Positions 8,766 to 18,259 of a stretch of DNA of 50,670 nt are shown here, one piece after another (positions within the stretch are counted from its first letter, which is position 1; every line of letters begins with the position of its first letter). Origin of the DNA: Leptospira sp. (GTDB lineage Bacteria > Spirochaetota > Leptospiria > Leptospirales > Leptospiraceae); contig PEQN01000022.1 in assembly GCA_002786225.1 (NCBI GenBank), forward strand, positions 1-50,670. The letters are read 5' to 3'. A program made the position numbers and the translations under genes. Under the pieces are notes generated by a model. That model was not told the origin of the DNA and ran no database searches. It was given only the letters and a program-made list of their open reading frames with translations.

Positions 8766-8804
8766 AATCTCAATCTAGAGCCTTACTTGTCTCAATTTGA
8801 GATT
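8766..8804 (-). terminator. Candidate terminator after the GT2 gene
   Basis: AATCTCAA (8766-8773) pairs with TTGAGATT (8797-8804), an 8-bp stem with a 23-nt loop. It lies immediately beyond the stop codon of the GT2 gene on the minus strand and is followed by a T-rich run there. It may separate the three-gene set upstream from the nine-gene operon. The stem is AT-rich and the loop is long, so strength is doubtful. Confidence 0.4.
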
Positions 8805-8805
8805 A

Positions 8806-9840
8806 TTATCTAGAATTCTTGATTTTTGGATATCCAAACCAAGTTATCATAAATCGAATTGATCCTAAAAATTGTGGTATTATAACAAAGCTTAAGTGGC
8901 TACAATATTTTAAGAGAAAATCCCAATTACTATTAGTTTTTTTTCTAAGATGAAATATTCTAGCAAAAGGTCTCAAGAAGATAAGTAGACCAAGGACCAT
9001 CATAGGAATTGAAAATGGAGTGAAGTAGGAAATAGAAAACAATCCAAATATAAAAATTGTTCCTAGGAAGATTCTAAGAAATTCTCTTAAAAATAATTTT
9101 TCTTCTGATCTCATATACCGAAATGCAATTTCTGCATATGCATGCCCACTACGCATGGATCTCTTCCAATATTGTAGAAATGAATTCATATTTAGATCAT
9201 GTAAAGTCATAGATTCATTCAATCTATAAATTAAAAATCCAGCTTTTCTAAATCTATAACTAAAATCTGGATCCTCCCCTGCAACAAGGTCTATGTCATA
9301 CCCTTCACTTGTATGAAAAGCGGATTTTGACATGAGAACGTCTCCACCAAAGCTCCGCGCAGTTCCAGATTGATGACCAGTGCTTCCATCACCCATAATC
9401 GCCCACTCAAAATTTCCTATCTTATGAAAAATATTTTTATCTGGATATCTTTCTAATCTTCGACCCCAAATCGCTTGAGTTGAATTTTTTAGATAAGGTA
9501 AAGATAGATTAAACCAATCAGCAGAAAGTATTGTATCAGCATCCATGAATTGAATAAATTCGCCTGTTGCTTGTTTAGCGCCTTCGTTCCTTCCATTGCC
9601 AGGTGTTGGGTTATCTCGTTTTAAATTAATTACTTTGATTTGTTTATATGATTTAATTATTTCTAAAGTTTTATCTTTTGATCCACCATCAGAATAAATT
9701 ATTTCTAAATGACTCGATGGATAATTACAATTTAAAATTGAATCAAGGCAATCTTTAATATATTTTTCAACATTAATACCTATGATAACAATAGATATTT
9801 TAGGCAGATACTTCTTTTTATTATTCTGTTTTTCTTGCAT
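8806..9840 (-). CDS. Family 2 glycosyltransferase with C-terminal membrane segments
   Basis: 344 aa. An N-terminal GT-A domain shows ISIVIIGINVEKYIKDCLDS, the nucleotide-binding SDGGSKDKT (50-58) and the metal-binding DAD triad in FMDADT (Asp100, Asp102). An acidic AGEDPDFSYRFRKAG motif follows, likely bearing the catalytic base. Two or three hydrophobic segments at about 255-295 anchor it to the inner membrane. It should transfer a sugar from an NDP donor during polysaccharide synthesis. The start overlaps the end of the asparagine-synthase-like gene by 20 bp, indicating coupled translation. Confidence 0.92.
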   Translation of the reverse strand: MQEKQNNKKKYLPKISIVIIGINVEKYIKDCLDSILNCNYPSSHLEIIYSDGGSKDKTLEIIKSYKQIKVINLKRDNPTPGNGRNEGAKQATGEFIQFMDADTILSADWFNLSLPYLKNSTQAIWGRRLERYPDKNIFHKIGNFEWAIMGDGSTGHQSGTARSFGGDVLMSKSAFHTSEGYDIDLVAGEDPDFSYRFRKAGFLIYRLNESMTLHDLNMNSFLQYWKRSMRSGHAYAEIAFRYMRSEEKLFLREFLRIFLGTIFIFGLFSISYFTPFSIPMMVLGLLIFLRPFARIFHLRKKTNSNWDFLLKYCSHLSFVIIPQFLGSIRFMITWFGYPKIKNSR

Positions 9841-11581
9841 AATTACAAAGACTCATTAATCTTAAAAAGAATCTCTCATCTTTTACTAAAGAATTGAAGT
9901 CTGATTTCTCTATATACTCACGAATCGAAAGAGGAAGTTTAGATAGATCGCTTCTTAAATTCATCCAAAGGGCTGAATTTTTATCTGAAAAAACATAAGA
10001 TTTGGTATCAATATAGCGATCTTTAGTTGAAAAGAAAAATTCATAGAATTTTTTGTATAAGGTATTGAAAATATGATGTAAGCGAAATACAAAATTGCCA
10101 TAAATAGCATAAGAACCAGTTCGAGCTTTAGCAATTTTTGCGTATTCCAGAAAATATTTCTTCCAAAATAAATTATAAAGTCTGTCCATACTTCTAAGAT
10201 TTTTCGTAGTATTCAAACATATTTCTAAAATTTTATTATCCAGAAAAGGAACACAGGCAGGCATAAACAAATTAATGCCTGTAGGACCCATAGAAATCAT
10301 GCACCTTGCTCTTGTTACATGCTTCCATTTTTCCATAAGGTCTTCTTTTGTATAAATATTTTCCTTTATTGATCCAAGAACTTCCTTAGTTTTTAATTCT
10401 ATATGGTTTTTTATTGAGTCTTTAGGAAGAAAATCCATTTTCGAATAGTCCAAGATCTCCCTATCAGATATAATTTTATTCCATTCATGAATGTCTTCTG
10501 GAAGAGGCTCGTCTTTAGATTCTTGGAAGAATAGATATTTTAGTAAATAAAATATATTCTTTCTTTTAGCTTCAAAATAGGTTCCACCGAAAATAGTATC
10601 TCCAATATAACCATCAACATAAAACTTTGCATTACTTAATTTTGCATTTTCTTGCAAATGAAGAACATGTGAATATTCAAAACTACTAATTGATAAATAT
10701 TGATATCTCATATTATCATGATAGAGTGTAGGGGCTTCTTCAGGAAAAATTTCCATTTGTAATGGCAAATTGGACAGTTTAGCCGTTAAACTAGCTGCTT
10801 TTCTTTCCAATAGGTCTGAATTCATGTAATGGATTGCATGAGAATTCGTATTCTTAAGATAAGCTGCTATTAATCTGGAATCATAACCTCCTGAAAGTCC
10901 GAAAAATGAATCTAAGTTCATGATTCGCTCAAAATACTCTTGGAAGGCTTTTTGCATCTTTTCTAGAATTTCGTCTTGATTGGAATAGCGATTTTTAGGG
11001 GCTAGGTAAGCAAAGCTTTTTTTATCAACTAACATCAATTTAATTGTTTTTAAATCAATCATAATCAACTTATTAGGTTGCAGTCTCTTAGTTAGAGCAA
11101 ACAGACTATCACTCAGTGGTAAATATCCATAAATTAGAAATTCAAAACTACTCATTTCATCAAAGTTGCATTCAGAATTCAACGCAAATTGATTATTTGA
11201 TAAAAGAATGCTAGTTTCTGTGGCTTTCCAATACAAGGCAGTGGCACCAAAGTTTTCTGTACTAGCATAAAGTTTATTATTTTTTTTATCTAGAATCCAA
11301 ATTGAATAGAGTCCTCCTGCGATTGAATTTAAGAATTCAATCGGATTAGATATAGATAAATCTTTTAGTAAATGATTGGAATCAGAATATGGATAAATAT
11401 TTTTTGAATTAGAAAAATAAAAATGCCCAAATGCGTCAATGCGAAAGTTTTCATCTTCTTCGTGGATTATCACTTGTGATGCAGATGAAAAACTATTCTT
11501 TAGATAACAATTTTTAAATATTTCTTGACTATTATTTACGTTATCTTTAGAACATTGAAATATGTATGTATTTTCGATCAT
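9821..11581 (-). CDS. Asparagine-synthase-like protein lacking the N-terminal catalytic cysteine
   Basis: 586 aa. The C-terminal half carries the ATP-pyrophosphatase P-loop LSGGYDSRLIAAY (about 229-241) and a conserved MGPTGINLFMPACVPFLD segment typical of AsnB relatives. The first 180 residues keep the class II glutamine amidotransferase layout (DAFGHFYF, GLYSIWILDKK, ENFGATALYWK), but residue 2 is Ile instead of the Cys nucleophile needed for glutamine hydrolysis. Such proteins in surface-polysaccharide loci are thought to amidate sugar acids or peptides; this one would need free ammonia or another amine source. It lies 3 bp after the metallophosphoesterase gene. Confidence 0.87.
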   Translation of the reverse strand: MIENTYIFQCSKDNVNNSQEIFKNCYLKNSFSSASQVIIHEEDENFRIDAFGHFYFSNSKNIYPYSDSNHLLKDLSISNPIEFLNSIAGGLYSIWILDKKNNKLYASTENFGATALYWKATETSILLSNNQFALNSECNFDEMSSFEFLIYGYLPLSDSLFALTKRLQPNKLIMIDLKTIKLMLVDKKSFAYLAPKNRYSNQDEILEKMQKAFQEYFERIMNLDSFFGLSGGYDSRLIAAYLKNTNSHAIHYMNSDLLERKAASLTAKLSNLPLQMEIFPEEAPTLYHDNMRYQYLSISSFEYSHVLHLQENAKLSNAKFYVDGYIGDTIFGGTYFEAKRKNIFYLLKYLFFQESKDEPLPEDIHEWNKIISDREILDYSKMDFLPKDSIKNHIELKTKEVLGSIKENIYTKEDLMEKWKHVTRARCMISMGPTGINLFMPACVPFLDNKILEICLNTTKNLRSMDRLYNLFWKKYFLEYAKIAKARTGSYAIYGNFVFRLHHIFNTLYKKFYEFFFSTKDRYIDTKSYVFSDKNSALWMNLRSDLSKLPLSIREYIEKSDFNSLVKDERFFLRLMSLCNYARKTE

Positions 11582-11584
11582 AAC

Positions 11585-12523
11585 TTAATAGAAATTTCCA
11601 TGCAAATGATGAATTATAATTTCTGGAGGGCAGAAAAATCTTACATCCAAACCAGAAGATCCAACACCATTTGACGTATACCCTTGCATTTTTCCATAAG
11701 TCCAAGCACTTTTATTGAATTTCTTTGGAGCTGAGCTATTACTAATAATAGGAAGTTCACCTGGTAAACAAATCTGCCCACCATGAGTGTGCCCACACAA
11801 ATATAGGCTAACATTGTCTGATTCAGCCTGCTTATATCCTTCAGGAGAGTGAAGAAGCATCACTTTGAAATCATTGCTTTCCAATCCTTCGAATAATTTC
11901 GAAAAGTTTTGCGATTCATAGAAGTGCATGTCATCGCTTCCTAAAAAGTAAATTGAATCATTGTTTTTATTTATTTTAATCCTTTCATTTATAAGACATT
12001 TAAACCCAAATTCCTCAAATGGTTCCACAAATTCTATGAAATCATGATTTCCTAAGATACAAAATGTATCCTTATTTAAATGTGATCTAAGTTCCTTCAT
12101 TCCTTCTATGACAAGATCATATTCTCCATGTGTATGGTATCTATAATCTCCTGTAATAACGCAGAGATCATATTCCAAATCATCTAATATGGAATAAAGG
12201 TTCTTACCTTTATCTAGAATTCCATCGATATGGATATCGCTGAGATGTAAGATTCTATATCCTTCAAAGGATTTAGGAAGATTGTCAAACTTTAGATGGT
12301 TTTGGGTAATACGATAATGAATTGTATTTCTTTGTCCTAAGGAATATAGACCAGAGAGCTTCAATAACCACTTCAGAACTACGAATATCCATTCAATATT
12401 TTCAATATAGATAGAAAGAAATTTCTTGGAACCTAATCTGTAAGCTGAATGATCAACTTGAAGGGAGAGCCTTTTTTCTAGGTAGTCTTTGGGAAAGCGC
12501 TTTAGCAAACGATCAAGATTCAT
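11585..12523 (-). CDS. Metallophosphoesterase (calcineurin-like, YkuE type)
   Basis: 312 aa. The dimetal site motifs are complete: LHLSDIHIDG (Asp96, His98), ITGDYR (GD 125-126), LGNHDF (about 158-162), MLLHSPE, and CGHTHGGQICLPG near residue 245. A hydrophobic stretch at about 40-62 suggests membrane association, as in YkuE and LpxG-like enzymes. The substrate is unknown; in this setting a lipid-linked phosphate or an envelope lipid is plausible. It is the first gene of the row with the asparagine-synthase-like protein and the GT2, and a 121-bp gap separates it from the hydrolase gene upstream. Confidence 0.92.
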   Translation of the reverse strand: MNLDRLLKRFPKDYLEKRLSLQVDHSAYRLGSKKFLSIYIENIEWIFVVLKWLLKLSGLYSLGQRNTIHYRITQNHLKFDNLPKSFEGYRILHLSDIHIDGILDKGKNLYSILDDLEYDLCVITGDYRYHTHGEYDLVIEGMKELRSHLNKDTFCILGNHDFIEFVEPFEEFGFKCLINERIKINKNNDSIYFLGSDDMHFYESQNFSKLFEGLESNDFKVMLLHSPEGYKQAESDNVSLYLCGHTHGGQICLPGELPIISNSSAPKKFNKSAWTYGKMQGYTSNGVGSSGLDVRFFCPPEIIIHHLHGNFY

Positions 12524-12644
12524 GATTTCAAACTCTACTCCAAGGATTCATCAAAACTTTTAATCTATATTTGAAAAGACAAATTTCTTTCTCCAGGAAA
12601 ATCTTGAAGAAGAAGACTTCTCTTCCCTTGCAAAAGTAAATCAA

Positions 12645-13553
12645 TTATGGAATACGAAGAGTATTTATAAAACTTAGGTAAGCTGATGTTACTGCGCCTG
12701 GATCTTCGACTTGAGGATAATGCCCCACTGTATCAGCTAACATAATTATCTTAGAGTCTGTTTTTAGATTTCGATAGTGCTCTACCATGTGTAAGCCAGA
12801 GATTGGATCTGCTGGTCCATTGATCAAGACAAGAGGTAACTTTGTCTTAAGTAAAGCACCAACCCACCTTGGACGGTAAATTTTTCTTTCTTTCATATAT
12901 CGAATGTGTTTGTGAGCAAGCGCTTGACCCTTGTTGTATTGAATTAAATTCCAAAAGTCATCAATCTCTCTTGGGCTTGGTTTGTTTGTTCCAAATACCT
13001 CAGAAAAAGATTTAGCAAATTTCTCTTTTGTAAGAAGATGTGAAATCAAAAACCCAATAGGACTAATCAGCAGCTTTTGAACAAATCTCGGTCTATGAGT
13101 TTCAGGGAACAGACCCCCATTTAAAAATGCAATTGATTTAATGTTAGGAGATAGATTGGAGCTTTCAATAGTCTTCTTAGATTTACTATCTTCGAATCTA
13201 GCTAAGAGTTCTTGGGCAACAGTGACTCCATAATCGTGGCATAGTATATGAAAATTCTTGATACCTTTAAAAACCAACAAGTCTTCAATTAGATTAGCCT
13301 GCTCATGAATGGAGTAGGGAAAATGGGAAGGTTTTTCGGAGAAACCAAACCCAATCATATCTAAGGTTATTAGGTTAAATTGTTCAGACAAGTCATTCCA
13401 AATGGAATGAAAATCCCAACTAGCAGTAGGAAAGCCATGAATCAATAGAAGGCTTTCTTTTTGTTTGGAAGGATCAAATTTCTCATTGTAATAAATTTGG
13501 AATTTCCTGAATTCAAAAAATTTACCTGACTTGTGCCAATCTGTTAATTCCAT
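12645..13553 (-). CDS. Alpha/beta hydrolase, epoxide hydrolase/haloalkane dehalogenase type
   Basis: 302 aa with a complete alpha/beta-hydrolase core: oxyanion loop LIHGFPTASWDFH (HGFP at 39-42), an Asp nucleophile in the elbow LCHDYGVTVAQE (Asp107), a likely acid in NGPADPISG and the catalytic His in VGHYPQVEDP near the C-terminus. An Asp instead of Ser at the elbow puts it with epoxide hydrolases and haloalkane dehalogenases, which work through a covalent ester. The lid region (about 150-230) is rich in basic and aromatic residues. No signal peptide is seen, so it is cytoplasmic. Its substrate and any link to its neighbours cannot be told. Confidence 0.88.
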   Translation of the reverse strand: MELTDWHKSGKFFEFRKFQIYYNEKFDPSKQKESLLLIHGFPTASWDFHSIWNDLSEQFNLITLDMIGFGFSEKPSHFPYSIHEQANLIEDLLVFKGIKNFHILCHDYGVTVAQELLARFEDSKSKKTIESSNLSPNIKSIAFLNGGLFPETHRPRFVQKLLISPIGFLISHLLTKEKFAKSFSEVFGTNKPSPREIDDFWNLIQYNKGQALAHKHIRYMKERKIYRPRWVGALLKTKLPLVLINGPADPISGLHMVEHYRNLKTDSKIIMLADTVGHYPQVEDPGAVTSAYLSFINTLRIP

Positions 13554-13744
13554 AAGTCATTTCTTGATAGATTCAAGATTTTGTATAATTTATTTTTAAA
13601 CAATAGGAAAGTGCTTTACTGCCTCATCTATTTGTGGTGGAATAAAACTAGTCTACTATTCGGAGTTGCTATCGAAAGATTTTATTCTGAAATCTTAGTT
13701 CGCTTTTCTTGTATGTAAGTTGGTTTTTATTTTAGGAGGATTTG

Positions 13745-14287
13745 ATGAGACAGATTCTATTTTTATTGATTTTTTTACCCCTTGTCCTTCATGCGGAATC
13801 TAAGATTGATTCTCATGATATAAATTTTACAGCGTATTACAGTATATCTGATATCAATGGAAAAGTTCAGAAGATTCAAGCAAGCAAAATCGATTGGAAG
13901 AAAGTAAATGAGAAATTCCAAGTGTCACCATTTCAAATATCCATTCTATTGAAGGATATGAATACAGGTGATAGTACAAGAGATGAGCACATGCTAGAAA
14001 TCCTTGGTTACCCAGAGCATACATCCATTGTCATCAAAATCCAAAGTTTAACATACAATTCGGATGCAACTAAAAAGGTATTAAATGGGACAATAATGAT
14101 TAATGGGATTTCTAAACCTTTTGAAACAGAAGTAAATATAGAAGAATCCAACCAAAAATTAGAAGTAAGCGGGAAATTTAAAATCTCATTGAAAAATCAT
14201 GATGTTAAAGCTCCAAGTTTGATGTTTATCTCAGTGAAGGATACCGTAAATTGTGATTACAAATTAACCTTGCTTGAGAAGAAATAA
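13745..14287 (+). CDS. YceI-like periplasmic protein
   Basis: 180 aa from ATG at 13745, preceded by AGGAGG with 5 nt spacing; an in-frame TTG 3 bp earlier is too close to that site. A signal peptide (MRQILFLLIFLPLVLHAES) is followed by a YceI-type lipocalin-like barrel: a pattern of beta strands with STRDEHMLEILGYPEHTSIVIKI-like sequence near residues 77-100, and GTIMINGISKPFETEV typical of the family. YceI proteins bind isoprenoid-like lipids or amphiphiles in the periplasm, but the physiological ligand is mostly unknown. It is divergent from the hydrolase gene and stands alone. Confidence 0.85.
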   Translation: MRQILFLLIFLPLVLHAESKIDSHDINFTAYYSISDINGKVQKIQASKIDWKKVNEKFQVSPFQISILLKDMNTGDSTRDEHMLEILGYPEHTSIVIKIQSLTYNSDATKKVLNGTIMINGISKPFETEVNIEESNQKLEVSGKFKISLKNHDVKAPSLMFISVKDTVNCDYKLTLLEKK

Positions 14288-14383
14288 ATCTGAATATTGT
14301 TAATGAATAATTTAGAATATTAAAATAATCTATTGGACATAGATTTGTAATTCTATTTTGCTAAGATTTTAATCTTAGCTGAA

Positions 14384-14701
14384 TCATCTATTCCCTAGGG
14401 CAAGTAGTTCTTTGATGGAGTGGTTTTCTTCTAACGGATGGCGAAGTTTAGAATCAGTTTTGATTTTGTAGCGGTTTCTTCTCCCTTCCTTTTCAATAAG
14501 AAGGATCTTTGCATCTACCAAATCACGAACAATTGCTTGAACCGCTCTTTCCGTGATTCCAACAAGAATAGCAACTTCTCTAAGCAACATTTCTGAATTT
14601 TGGTAAAGGCATATCAAAACATGTGCATGGTTCGATAGAAAAGTCCAATCAATTGTTCTTTTTTGGATGATAGTTAATTCTTTTTTGGTAACCTTGGGCA
14701 T
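14384..14701 (-). CDS. Small winged-helix transcriptional regulator
   Basis: 105 aa. A winged helix-turn-helix covers nearly the whole protein: HAHVLICLYQN, then MLLREVAILVGITERAVQAI as the HTH, and a basic wing LIEKEGRRNRYKI. The type resembles MarR/ArsR-like regulators without an effector domain. No metal-binding cysteines are present. It is divergent from the isocitrate dehydrogenase gene with a 218-bp gap that contains a loose inverted repeat (ATAGTA / TACTAT at 14751-14772), so it may regulate itself or that gene. This link is inference. Confidence 0.82.
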   Translation of the reverse strand: MPKVTKKELTIIQKRTIDWTFLSNHAHVLICLYQNSEMLLREVAILVGITERAVQAIVRDLVDAKILLIEKEGRRNRYKIKTDSKLRHPLEENHSIKELLALGNR

Positions 14702-14750
14702 ATTTTAATTTATTCTCAATACACTTAGTTTATTACAAAAAATAATTATC

Positions 14751-14772
14751 ATAGTAAAGCTATTGGTACTAT
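14751..14772. promoter_or_regulatory. Loose inverted repeat in the icd/regulator intergenic region
   Basis: ATAGTA (14751-14756) and TACTAT (14767-14772) form a 6-bp inverted repeat with a 10-nt spacer, 50 bp upstream of the winged-helix regulator start and about 150 bp upstream of the isocitrate dehydrogenase start. It could be an operator, but such AT-rich matches occur by chance. Confidence 0.2.
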
Positions 14773-14919
14773 TTGTAAATTCAGGTAAGTTGTAAAGGTT
14801 AATTTATATAATTAAACTAAATTTTTATTTTAATTTCTAAAAAATTATTGCCCATAAACACGAAATAAAATACATGTATTATAAGACGCATTTATGTTTC
14901 TAAAACTGGAGGTTCTGAA

Positions 14920-16392
14920 ATGGCAGAAAACAAACTAAAGATCACAAGAAATGAACTAGCTACAACCATCTCTCTAATCCGTGGAGATGGAATAGGACCA
15001 GAAATTACTGATTCAGTGATACAAATATTAGAAGCGAGCGGTGCGAACTTGAAATATGCAGAAATAGAGGCAGGTGAGAAACTTTACCTATCTGGTAAGA
15101 CTTCTGGTATCTCAGATTCTGCTTGGGATACTATGAGAAAATATCCCACCTTATTAAAAGGGCCAATAACAACACCAAGAGGGACTGGTTATAAAAGTTT
15201 GAATGTTACGATTCGAAAGACACTAGGACTCTTTGCTAATCTGAGACCAGCTAGAACGTATGACCCATTTGTGAAAACAAAACATCCTGGCACTGATTTA
15301 ATTATAGTAAGGGAAAATGAAGAGGATACTTATGCTGGAATTGAACATAGACAAACCCGGGAAGTAACTCAATGCTTAAAATTGATAACACAACCAGGAA
15401 CCGAAAAGATAGTTCGTTATGCTTTCGAATTTGCTAAGTCCAATGGAAGAAAAAAAATTACTTGCATGGTCAAAGACAATATTATGAAAATTACGGACGG
15501 TTTGTTCGCTTCAATTTTCAAAGAGATAGCAAAAGAATACAAAGATATAGAAACTGAAAGTATGATAATTGATATTGGAGCAGCACTTCTAGCTAACAAT
15601 CCACAAAGATTTGATGTGATTCTTGCACCAAATCTCTACGGCGATATTCTTTCTGATATTGCTGCAGAGGTTACAGGTTCTGTAGGAATGTGTGGCTCAT
15701 CGAATATTGGTGATTCCATAGCTATGTTTGAAGCTGTTCATGGATCGGCGCCCGATATAGCTGGTAAAGATATTGCCAATCCAACTGCCCTCATAAAAGC
15801 AGCCGTACTTATGTTAGTTCATTTAGGGATGCCCGATAAGGCTAATTTGGTGAGAAATGCAGTTCTCAAAGCCTTAGAGGATGGATACAGAACTGCGGAT
15901 ATTTTTAATGGAGAGGAAGGCACAACTAAGGTTGGTACTAAAGCATTTACTCAAGCCATCATAGAAAGATTAGGTGAAAGTCCTAAGATGCTTGAAGTCA
16001 GAGAATTATCCAGACCTAAGACAATTCAACTTCAGAAACCAACTAAAATTGAAACAAAAGAACTTGTAGGTGTGGATATATTCATTGATGAATATTACAA
16101 GCGTGAACCTGAGAGTCTAGGCAAAACTATGGAGGCTTTTACCAATAAATCACTTCATTTGAAAATGATAACCAATAGAGGTGTGAAAGTTTATCCAGAT
16201 GGTCAACCTGAGACTTTTCTTACAGATCATTTTCGATGTAGATTTGTTGCAAATGAAGGTCAAAAAGTCTCATCTAAAGACATCATAGAACTAATGGCTA
16301 CCTTCGAAGCAAAGGGAATGGATGTTATTAAGACTGAAAATCTTTACACCTTTGATGGTAAAATTGGGTATTCCTTGGGGCAAGGTGAATAA
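14920..16392 (+). CDS. icd: Isocitrate dehydrogenase, long form with C-terminal extension
   Basis: 490 aa. Residues 15-345 form the isocitrate/isopropylmalate dehydrogenase fold: ISLIRGDGIGPEITDSV, YKSLNVTIRKTLGLFANLRP (substrate-binding Ser and Arg), RENEEDTYAGIEHRQT (catalytic Tyr), CMVKDNIMK (catalytic Lys), NLYGDILSDIAAE (metal Asp) and HGSAPDIAGKDIANPTALI. A further 140 residues at the C-terminus match the long Thermus/Rickettsia-type enzymes rather than the 400-aa E. coli form. It oxidises isocitrate to 2-oxoglutarate in the TCA cycle. Cofactor choice (NAD or NADP) is not settled by inspection. GGAGG lies 8 nt before the ATG. Confidence 0.93.
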   Translation: MAENKLKITRNELATTISLIRGDGIGPEITDSVIQILEASGANLKYAEIEAGEKLYLSGKTSGISDSAWDTMRKYPTLLKGPITTPRGTGYKSLNVTIRKTLGLFANLRPARTYDPFVKTKHPGTDLIIVRENEEDTYAGIEHRQTREVTQCLKLITQPGTEKIVRYAFEFAKSNGRKKITCMVKDNIMKITDGLFASIFKEIAKEYKDIETESMIIDIGAALLANNPQRFDVILAPNLYGDILSDIAAEVTGSVGMCGSSNIGDSIAMFEAVHGSAPDIAGKDIANPTALIKAAVLMLVHLGMPDKANLVRNAVLKALEDGYRTADIFNGEEGTTKVGTKAFTQAIIERLGESPKMLEVRELSRPKTIQLQKPTKIETKELVGVDIFIDEYYKREPESLGKTMEAFTNKSLHLKMITNRGVKVYPDGQPETFLTDHFRCRFVANEGQKVSSKDIIELMATFEAKGMDVIKTENLYTFDGKIGYSLGQGE

Positions 16393-16431
16393 GAATAATC
16401 TAAGTGGATTCGATTTGAATAAAAAGTAAAA

Positions 16432-16468
16432 GTTAGAATGCATAGATTTCTGCTCTTTGCATTCTAAC
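16432..16468. terminator. Bidirectional terminator between converging icd and ABC permease genes
   Basis: GTTAGAATGCA (16432-16442) pairs perfectly with TGCATTCTAAC (16458-16468), an 11-bp stem with a 15-nt loop. It sits between the stop of the isocitrate dehydrogenase gene on the plus strand and the end of the ABC permease gene on the minus strand, where a shared terminator is expected. Confidence 0.7.
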
Positions 16469-16474
16469 AATAAT

Positions 16475-17236
16475 TTATTTCTTGATTCTATACCCAGTTT
16501 TTGCTATCCATTTCAAGGTGAGTATGCAAGCGATAAGAAAGCAGCATATGGTTATTAAACTCACTTCTATGCTAACATCTGAAATTTCATAAAAACTCCA
16601 ACGAAAGCCACTGACCAAGTACAAGACAGGGTTAAAGAGACTGACAGTTTTCCAGAAATTAGGCAACATGTGGATGGAATAAAAACTTCCGCCTAGAAAG
16701 ACTAAGGGTGTGATAACCAGCATAGGAATTAACTGTAATTTCTCGAAGCCATCTGCCCAGATTCCTATCAGAAATCCAAACAAACTAAAGCTAATACATG
16801 TTAAAACCAAGAAAAATACCATTAAGAATGGATGTTGTATTTGAATGGGAACAAAAAGTGATGATGTACCAAGCATCAATACACCAAGGATTAGTGATTT
16901 GGTTGCTGCGGCTCCTACAAAGCCAATCACGATTTCTACCATTGAAATGGGAGCGGCAAGAATCTCATACATGGTTCCTGTAAACTTTGGAAAGTATATT
17001 CCAAATGATGAATTTGATATACTCTCTGTTAGTAAAGAAAGCATAATAAGACCAGGAACTATGAAGGAACCATAATTGATTCCATTGACTTCCTGGATTC
17101 TAGATCCTATTGCTGAACCAAATACAACAAAATACAGTGAGGTTGAAATGACGGGTGATGCTATACTTTGTATTAAGGTTCTTCCTGTTCTTGCCATTTC
17201 AAAAAGATAAATAGATTTTATAGCTTGCAAATTCAT
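16475..17236 (-). CDS. ABC-2 type transporter permease
   Basis: 253 aa with about six membrane helices and the ABC-2 layout: N-terminal cytoplasmic [17 protein letters not shown], then [44 protein letters not shown] and the signature [20 protein letters not shown] before the last helices. It forms an exporter with the ATPase encoded just upstream, whose gene overlaps by 4 bp. Related pairs export drugs, polysaccharides or lipids; the substrate here is unknown. Confidence 0.93.
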   Translation of the reverse strand: MNLQAIKSIYLFEMARTGRTLIQSIASPVISTSLYFVVFGSAIGSRIQEVNGINYGSFIVPGLIMLSLLTESISNSSFGIYFPKFTGTMYEILAAPISMVEIVIGFVGAAATKSLILGVLMLGTSSLFVPIQIQHPFLMVFFLVLTCISFSLFGFLIGIWADGFEKLQLIPMLVITPLVFLGGSFYSIHMLPNFWKTVSLFNPVLYLVSGFRWSFYEISDVSIEVSLITICCFLIACILTLKWIAKTGYRIKK

Positions 17237-18177
17237 TTTGATTCCTTAATGAGTTCCACGAAAATTTCTTCCAGTGAGCTCTGTTTTGTATTGATATCTT
17301 TATAATTGATCTTTGAAGTCTTGAGATCGTCCAATAGATTTAAGATTCCCTTATCTGACTTCTGGGAATCAAATTGGTAGCGAAGTTGCAGCCCATCCGA
17401 AGAAAGTTCGAGTTTATGTTTCTGAAGTGAAGCAGGAATTGATTTTAGAAATTTCATAAGTTCTAAGGTTAATTCTTTTTTGCCAAGCTTTTGCATTAGA
17501 GTCTTCTTGTCTTCAATGAGAATCATTTCACCTTTTCTCATGATTGCTATTCTATCTGCAATTTCTTCTGCTTCTTCAATATAATGTGTTGTTAAAATGA
17601 TGGTTACACCTTTTGCTCTTAAGTCACTGACAATTCTCCACATATCTTTGCGCAGTTCTACGTCCACTCCTGCTGTCGGTTCATCCAGAAATAAAATAGA
17701 AGGTTCGTGGGAAAGTGCCTTAGCGATAAGAACTCTTCTTTTCATTCCACCGGAAAGCGTCATAATGCGTTGGTCTTTTTTCTCCCAAAGCGATAAAGAT
17801 TTCAAGAGAGATTCCAGATAACTAGAATTAGGTTTCTTTCCATATAAGCCTCGTGTGAATTTCACAGTAGACCATACGGATTCAAATTCATGGACAGTAA
17901 GTTCTTGAGGAACTATACCGATCTTAGAACGAACTGAACGAAAATTATCAAGAATATTTTCCCCGGCTACCAAAACCTCACCGAGGCTCATAGAGACGAT
18001 TCCACAGATGATGGAGATTAATGTAGTTTTACCTGCTCCATTAGAACCAAGTATGGCTACAATTTCTCCATTTTTGATTTGTAGGTTAATATTATTTAAT
18101 GCTTTAAATCCATTTTCGTAAGATTTGCTTACGTTTTTTATGGATAAAATTGGATTCTGCCTGAGATTAGAAGTCAT
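17233..18177 (-). CDS. ABC transporter ATP-binding protein (DrrA/ABC-2 class)
   Basis: 314 aa. Nucleotide-binding domain at 10-230 with Walker [11 protein letters not shown]-loop VPQELT, signature LSGGMKRR, Walker [10 protein letters not shown]-loop and the H-loop [11 protein letters not shown]-terminal extension of about 80 residues is typical of DrrA-type subunits that drive ABC-2 exporters. Coupled by ATGA overlap to the permease gene. Energises export of an unidentified compound. Confidence 0.94.
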   Translation of the reverse strand: MTSNLRQNPILSIKNVSKSYENGFKALNNINLQIKNGEIVAILGSNGAGKTTLISIICGIVSMSLGEVLVAGENILDNFRSVRSKIGIVPQELTVHEFESVWSTVKFTRGLYGKKPNSSYLESLLKSLSLWEKKDQRIMTLSGGMKRRVLIAKALSHEPSILFLDEPTAGVDVELRKDMWRIVSDLRAKGVTIILTTHYIEEAEEIADRIAIMRKGEMILIEDKKTLMQKLGKKELTLELMKFLKSIPASLQKHKLELSSDGLQLRYQFDSQKSDKGILNLLDDLKTSKINYKDINTKQSSLEEIFVELIKESK

Positions 18178-18259
18178 ATGAGAAGTAAAAAAAAGTGCAT
18201 AGTCTTGTCAAGATTTGAACTTTTCCATGATAATCATCAGTTGAATTTATGAATCAGTT

